A stretch of DNA of 64,000 bases from a candidate division BRC1 bacterium HGW-BRC1-1 (GTDB lineage: Bacteria > Sumerlaeota > Sumerlaeia > Sumerlaeales > Sumerlaeaceae). The notes beneath the pieces are model-generated. The model did not search any database. It was given only the letters and a program-made list of their open reading frames with translations, and had not been told where the DNA came from. The stretch lies in contig PHCB01000002.1 of assembly GCA_002842095.1 (NCBI GenBank), forward strand, positions 124,001 to 188,000. Reading direction: 5' to 3'. The first letter of the stretch is position 1, and each line of letters begins with the position of its first letter. Below, one piece after another: positions 60,114-64,000 of the stretch. A program made the position numbers and the translations under genes.

Positions 60114-60734
60114 ATGCGTATCAGCGGATGGTCATTATGTCTCTCTGCACTCTTGTCGTTCGGCGCAACCTCGGTTCCGGCGGCTGAAACCACTGGCCCG
60201 CAAGCGGCAGTGGCTGGCACCACCTCTTCCCAAACAACGGAGAAATCTATGAAAACGGTTTACGATTTTACGCTCAAGAGCATCGATGGAAAAGACGTCT
60301 CCCTGGCCGATTATAAGGGCAAAGTCCTTCTCATCGTTAACGTCGCCAGCAAGTGCGGCTTCACAGGTCAGTACGACGGCTTGGAAAAAATCTACGACCA
60401 ATACCGCGACAAGGATGTGGTGGTGCTTGGTTTTCCGGCCAATAATTTCATGGGCCAGGAACCGGGGACGGATGCCGAGATCAAGCAATTCTGCACCACC
60501 AAGTTCGATGTGTCGTTCCCGATGTTCTCCAAGATTTCCGTCAAGGGCGATGACATCCATCCGCTCTTTCAGTTCCTTACCAGCGGCGATTTCTCCGGCG
60601 ATGTGAGCTGGAATTTTAACAAGTTCATTATCGGTCGCGATGGCCGGGTAGTCGCTCGTTTTGGTTCGCGTACCAAACCCGCCGACACAGAATTGGTGGC
60701 TGCTCTGGATAAAGCGCTGGCCGAAAAACCCTGA
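60114..60734 (+). CDS. Glutathione peroxidase-type thiol peroxidase, probably exported
   Basis: A 206-residue protein. A signal peptide (about residues 1-24, ending SVPAAET) precedes a GPx fold: NVASKCGFTGQYDGLEKIY with the peroxidatic cysteine, FPANNFMGQEPGTDAEIKQF, and WNFNKFIIGRDG with the conserved Trp-Asn. The active site is Cys rather than Sec. These enzymes reduce peroxides with thioredoxin or glutathione. An internal ATG at 60249 preceded by GGAG would give a cytoplasmic form of about 161 residues. A strong terminator follows. Confidence 0.92.
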   Translation: MRISGWSLCLSALLSFGATSVPAAETTGPQAAVAGTTSSQTTEKSMKTVYDFTLKSIDGKDVSLADYKGKVLLIVNVASKCGFTGQYDGLEKIYDQYRDKDVVVLGFPANNFMGQEPGTDAEIKQFCTTKFDVSFPMFSKISVKGDDIHPLFQFLTSGDFSGDVSWNFNKFIIGRDGRVVARFGSRTKPADTELVAALDKALAEKP

Positions 60735-60783
60735 AGCCCGTTCCTTAGCCCCTGCGCCAATTAGTCGCACTTCGCCCACTTGC

Positions 60784-60818
60784 TGCCTCCCCCCGCCTTA
60801 TTGTAGCGGGGGGAGGCA
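60784..60818 (+). terminator. Perfect 13-bp hairpin after the peroxidase gene
   Basis: TGCCTCCCCCCGC (60784-60796) pairs with GCGGGGGGAGGCA (60806-60818). Only a weak T run (CTAAATTTT) follows at some distance, so termination is likely but not textbook. Confidence 0.7.
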
Positions 60819-60927
60819 CCTTGGTCTAAATTTTGCAAGCATGGCCGTGTAAAGTCGTTGGTGCCTTGAACACCTCGTTGTTGACCCACCCACCGATCAT
60901 TTTCTTCCCATAGGAAGGTTTCTTCAA

Positions 60928-62640
60928 ATGCCCCAGAACACACCCCGCGAAACTCCGAGACAGTCTAATGGCAAGCGCCCCGGCGACGGCAATTTGTTCG
61001 TCCTCGCCCTGGTGCTTATCTTTGCCTCCTTCCTCATGATGGGAGCTTTCGCGCGCACCGTTCAGAAAACCGATGACGAGCAATTCTGGGAATTCGCGGC
61101 GATGTTCAACGAAGTCTATAAAGAGATCAGCGAACGATACGTTGACGAGGTTGACTCCAAGAAGCTCTTCGAAGGCGCTTTGCAGGGGATGTTCCTCACC
61201 CTGGATCCCCACTCGCAGTACATGGACCCCGACGTTTACTCGCAGCTTGAGAAAGACACCGAGGGAGCCTTCAGCGGCATCGGCACCCACATCACGATTA
61301 AAGACGGCGTCCTGACGATTATCGCGCCCATGCCCGGATCGCCCGCAGCTCGCTCCGGGGTGAAGGCCTGGGATCGTATCATCGAGATCGATGGCAAGAA
61401 AACCGAAGGCATCACCATCATTGAAGCCGTGAAGAAGCTAACCGGCCCCAGTGGCACCACCGTTAATATAAAAGTTTACCGCGAAGGCCAGCGCGACTTC
61501 CTCAACTTTACCCTCGTGCGCAAATCCATCAAGGTGGAGAGCATCTACAGCAAGATGCTCGAGGGCAGCGAAATCGGTTACGCCCGCATCACCAAGTTCA
61601 GCGACAACACCAGCCGCGACCTGCGCAAAGCTGTGGAGGCTTTGATTCAGGAGGGAGCAAAGGGAATCGTTGTGGACCTCCGCTTCAACACCGGCGGGCT
61701 TCTGAAGGAGGCGGTTGACGTCAGTAACATTTTCCTCCCGCGGGGAAAAGTGGTTGTCAGCACCAAGGGTCGCATGAAGAATCAGACCCAGGAATTGAAG
61801 GCTGAGAACGATCCCGTGACGGACATGCCTCTCATTATTCTCATCAATAAATCCAGTGCCAGTGCCTCTGAGATTTTCGCCGGCGCCATGAAGGATCACC
61901 ACCGTGGCGTGGTTCTGGGCATCAAAGGCCAGAATAGCTTCGGCAAGGGCAGCGTGCAGACCATTGAGGAATTAGCTCATTCTTTTGAGAAGGATGACAA
62001 CGGGAACTATCGCCCGGCGGCTCTGCGCCTCACCACGGCAAAGTATTATATGCCCAATGGTACCTCCATCGACAAGAAGGGCGTTGTGCCCGACATCGCC
62101 GTGGACCTGCCCAAAGGCAACGAAGACGCTCTGGCCCGCAAGGGTCTGTTCGGCGATCCCGTCACCGATGAGGAAGACGGCGACACGACGAAGAGCGTCT
62201 TTAACTGGAAAGAGGGCAACGGCAAACTGGAGTCCGACGATCAGGCCACCACAGCGGCTGACGCTACCAACGCCGATGACAGCATGACAAGTGGCGATGA
62301 GGAAGAGGACGACGGTCTGCTGTTTGGTTCGGCCGCGAAGAAGGACGAGGAAGAGACGACGGCTCCCAAGCCGAGGCGCGAGATCCCCATCGACTTCAAA
62401 CTTTTCCCTGACGCCAAAACCAGCGACACCCTGGCTGCAGAAGAAGCGGCCAAGCCCAAGAATGGCGACGTTGTTGACTACCAGCTCGAAGTTGCCCGGC
62501 GTCTGATGGAAGACCACCTGACGAAGGGGCTGGACTTCTATGCACCGGAAGCCGGCATGCGTGAAGGCATGGTTGCCTCCGAGACCGCTGAAACGACGGC
62601 GACCGCCGCAGCAGGCACCCCTGCGGTGAAACCCGAATAA
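60928..62640 (+). CDS. ctpA: C-terminal processing serine protease (S41, CtpA/Prc-like)
   Basis: A 570-residue protease. A membrane anchor lies at residues 22-42. The PDZ domain spans about 113-185 (AFSGIGTHITIKDGVLTIIA). The S41 core has GIVVDLRFNTGGLLKEAVD, the serine motif INKSSASASEIFAGAM (309-320) and Lys340 in NSFGKGSVQ, so the Ser-Lys dyad is intact. After about residue 400 comes a 100-residue Asp/Glu/Thr-rich insert, then a helical C-terminus, making it longer than typical CtpA (about 430-480). It trims C-termini of periplasmic proteins. Confidence 0.95.
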   Translation: MPQNTPRETPRQSNGKRPGDGNLFVLALVLIFASFLMMGAFARTVQKTDDEQFWEFAAMFNEVYKEISERYVDEVDSKKLFEGALQGMFLTLDPHSQYMDPDVYSQLEKDTEGAFSGIGTHITIKDGVLTIIAPMPGSPAARSGVKAWDRIIEIDGKKTEGITIIEAVKKLTGPSGTTVNIKVYREGQRDFLNFTLVRKSIKVESIYSKMLEGSEIGYARITKFSDNTSRDLRKAVEALIQEGAKGIVVDLRFNTGGLLKEAVDVSNIFLPRGKVVVSTKGRMKNQTQELKAENDPVTDMPLIILINKSSASASEIFAGAMKDHHRGVVLGIKGQNSFGKGSVQTIEELAHSFEKDDNGNYRPAALRLTTAKYYMPNGTSIDKKGVVPDIAVDLPKGNEDALARKGLFGDPVTDEEDGDTTKSVFNWKEGNGKLESDDQATTAADATNADDSMTSGDEEEDDGLLFGSAAKKDEEETTAPKPRREIPIDFKLFPDAKTSDTLAAEEAAKPKNGDVVDYQLEVARRLMEDHLTKGLDFYAPEAGMREGMVASETAETTATAAAGTPAVKPE

Positions 62641-62770
62641 GTAACCCGCTGTATTCCATCGGTTGGGTTTTCCTTGAACGGAAACTTTTCTGGTGGAAGA
62701 CTTACCGAGATGCCGTGGTTTGTACCGTGGCGGACTACAGGCGTGTGTTGACGCCGAGGAGTGAAACGCC

Positions 62771-63874
62771 ATGCGTAACATGTTGAGAACCAGTTCCGAT
62801 CCGAAGGCATTCTTGAAAGCGTTTTTGCGGACAACCCGCTATCACGCGATGGACTCGCTCGGCACCCTGAAACCCTTAAAGCTGCGTATTGGCCTGACCA
62901 ATCGCTGCAACGCCCGCTGCATCATGTGCAATATCTGGAAGATGGTCGACAATACTGCGGCTTATCTGCCCGAAGAATTGTCCGTCGATGAAATTGATGA
63001 GATTCTTCGAACCAACGCGCGGTTCCTTTCGCGGCTGAACCACATCTCTCTGACGGGCGGCGAGCCGACCCTGCGTCGCGATCTTGTGGATATCTTCCGC
63101 GTGCTCCATGGTCACTTCCCGAATATTGGTTTCAGTTTCAATTCCAACGGTTTCTCCACCGCCAAGCTTGTGACGGCAGTCGAACAGGTCCTTGCGTTTC
63201 ATCCCCGTTTGTCGGTCATGATCTCCCTCGATGGAATGGGGGAGGCCCACGACAAGGTGCGGGGTATGCGCAATGTTTTCCCCCATGTGCAGGCCAGTCT
63301 GCGCCAGTTGGCGGCCATGCGGGAGCGGCACCCATGGCTGCGGGTGGAATTGAACTTCGTGCTCACCCCCATCAATGCCGCCGACACGCGCAAGGTGTAT
63401 GATTTCTGCCGCGAGATCGACGTTCGGTTCAATCCCATCTATTGCATACAGGGCGAACTATACGACAACGAGGCCGAGGACAACACGGAACTGCCCGAGG
63501 AAACACGCCTGCTTTATATCGATATCTTCCGCGGCCTGCTCCGGGAGGACAATAGTCTTCAGACCCGCGAAATCCTGGACCAGCTACTGGGTCGCCCGCG
63601 CGACTTCGATTGCTGGGCGGGACGCACGATGTTCCTTATAGAGGAAAACGGCAACGTGTTTCCCAACGGGGGCTGCCCGAGCAATTTCCTTTTGGGAAAT
63701 CTGCGGGAGCACAATTATAGTTTTGAGAGCCTGCTTGCGTCCCATCAGGCAACACAGGTGTTGAGCCAGACAAACGACTGTCGTTTGTGCCGCCTCTCGT
63801 GCGAAACCATGACCACGCTGCAACACCCCGAAGCGCTGGCAGGCTATCGCAAGAGCCGCGAAGTGGATCTGTGA
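62771..63874 (+). CDS. Radical SAM protein with SPASM-like C-terminus
   Basis: A 367-residue radical SAM enzyme. C46-x3-C50-x2-C53 (TNRCNARCIMCNIW) binds the catalytic 4Fe-4S cluster, SLTGGEPTLR is the SAM-binding GGE motif, and SVMISLDGMGEAHDKVRG belongs to the barrel. C-terminal cysteines (DCWAGR, GGCPSN, DCRLCRLSC) suggest an additional cluster as in SPASM proteins. The substrate is unknown; no precursor peptide or glycan cluster is adjacent. GAGGAG precedes the ATG. It is the last complete gene of the window. Confidence 0.9.
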   Translation: MRNMLRTSSDPKAFLKAFLRTTRYHAMDSLGTLKPLKLRIGLTNRCNARCIMCNIWKMVDNTAAYLPEELSVDEIDEILRTNARFLSRLNHISLTGGEPTLRRDLVDIFRVLHGHFPNIGFSFNSNGFSTAKLVTAVEQVLAFHPRLSVMISLDGMGEAHDKVRGMRNVFPHVQASLRQLAAMRERHPWLRVELNFVLTPINAADTRKVYDFCREIDVRFNPIYCIQGELYDNEAEDNTELPEETRLLYIDIFRGLLREDNSLQTREILDQLLGRPRDFDCWAGRTMFLIEENGNVFPNGGCPSNFLLGNLREHNYSFESLLASHQATQVLSQTNDCRLCRLSCETMTTLQHPEALAGYRKSREVDL

Positions 63875-63892
63875 ACACGGATCGGAGCTCAT

Positions 63893-63921
63893 CCGCAGAT
63901 AGCGCAGATGGACGCAGATAG
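63893..63921. repeat. CAGAT short repeat with 10-bp period
   Basis: CCGCAGATAGCGCAGATGGA followed by CGCAGATAGA has three cores at about 10-bp spacing. It matches the element at 18134-18160. The final 79 bp of the window hold no gene. Confidence 0.5.
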
Positions 63922-64000
63922 AAACAGGATGGCGTCGGTCCCACCCTGCTCGGTTTTGTGGGGATGCCTCCATAAAAAAAGGGGACAGACTAAATCGTCT

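Overview
The window looks like a chromosomal segment of a GC-rich (roughly 60% by eye), Gram-negative-type bacterium from a poorly characterised lineage. The evidence is a GspG-like prepilin with the C-terminal YDPTNG...SSGDL signature, very long secreted TPR and FN3/golvesin proteins, a secreted multihaem cytochrome, many small orphan membrane proteins, and several families of short intergenic repeats. These traits recur in candidate phyla related to Planctomycetes, Sumerlaeota, Hydrogenedentota and Lentisphaerae. That placement is inference and has low confidence. No phage genes, transposase, integrase gene or CRISPR array was seen.

Bases 1-18000 are mostly housekeeping: a truncated GlpG-like rhomboid, a family 2 glycosyltransferase, lysS, and a six-gene minus-strand run (tlyA, nadK, a 900-residue TPR protein, a small membrane protein, aroA, a second rhomboid). 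A divergent HU gene, a membrane-anchored TPR/MA-type peptidase, wecB, an isolated atpG, and a four-gene ABC-2 transporter operon with a His-rich TPR protein follow. tRNA-Ala(CGC) lies at 18.7 kb. It is followed by a coupled two-gene regulatory pair: a REC-histidine kinase, then a REC-GAF-HD-GYP c-di-GMP phosphodiesterase.

Bases 21557-55700 are accessory in character: mostly single genes separated by repeats, duplications and gene remnants. Two loci share an 820-bp duplication carrying paralogous secreted proteins. A CPBP protease gene ends in an attC-like site. A gene of unknown function lies between 122-bp direct repeats. 11-bp helically phased tandem arrays, GAATTAC heptamer hairpins and CGGGGGCA/TGCCCCCG hairpins are scattered through the region. 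Other genes here are a seven-haem cytochrome, GH32, a polysaccharide deacetylase-like protein, a prepilin, a TetR-controlled MacAB-type efflux operon, an SGNH hydrolase, a CoiA-like nuclease and an AAA+ ATPase.

The most interesting locus is 33412-35888. A B12-binding protein with the CarH-type photoreceptor motifs W-x9-EH and ExHxxG, but no DNA-binding domain, is translationally coupled to a PAS-PAS-GGDEF diguanylate cyclase. It may be a cobalamin-based (light or B12) switch for c-di-GMP.

After tRNA-Lys(TTT) at 55.7 kb come a 1272-residue secreted glycosidase-like protein with FN3 and golvesin domains, an exported glutathione peroxidase, a C-terminal processing protease and a radical SAM protein.
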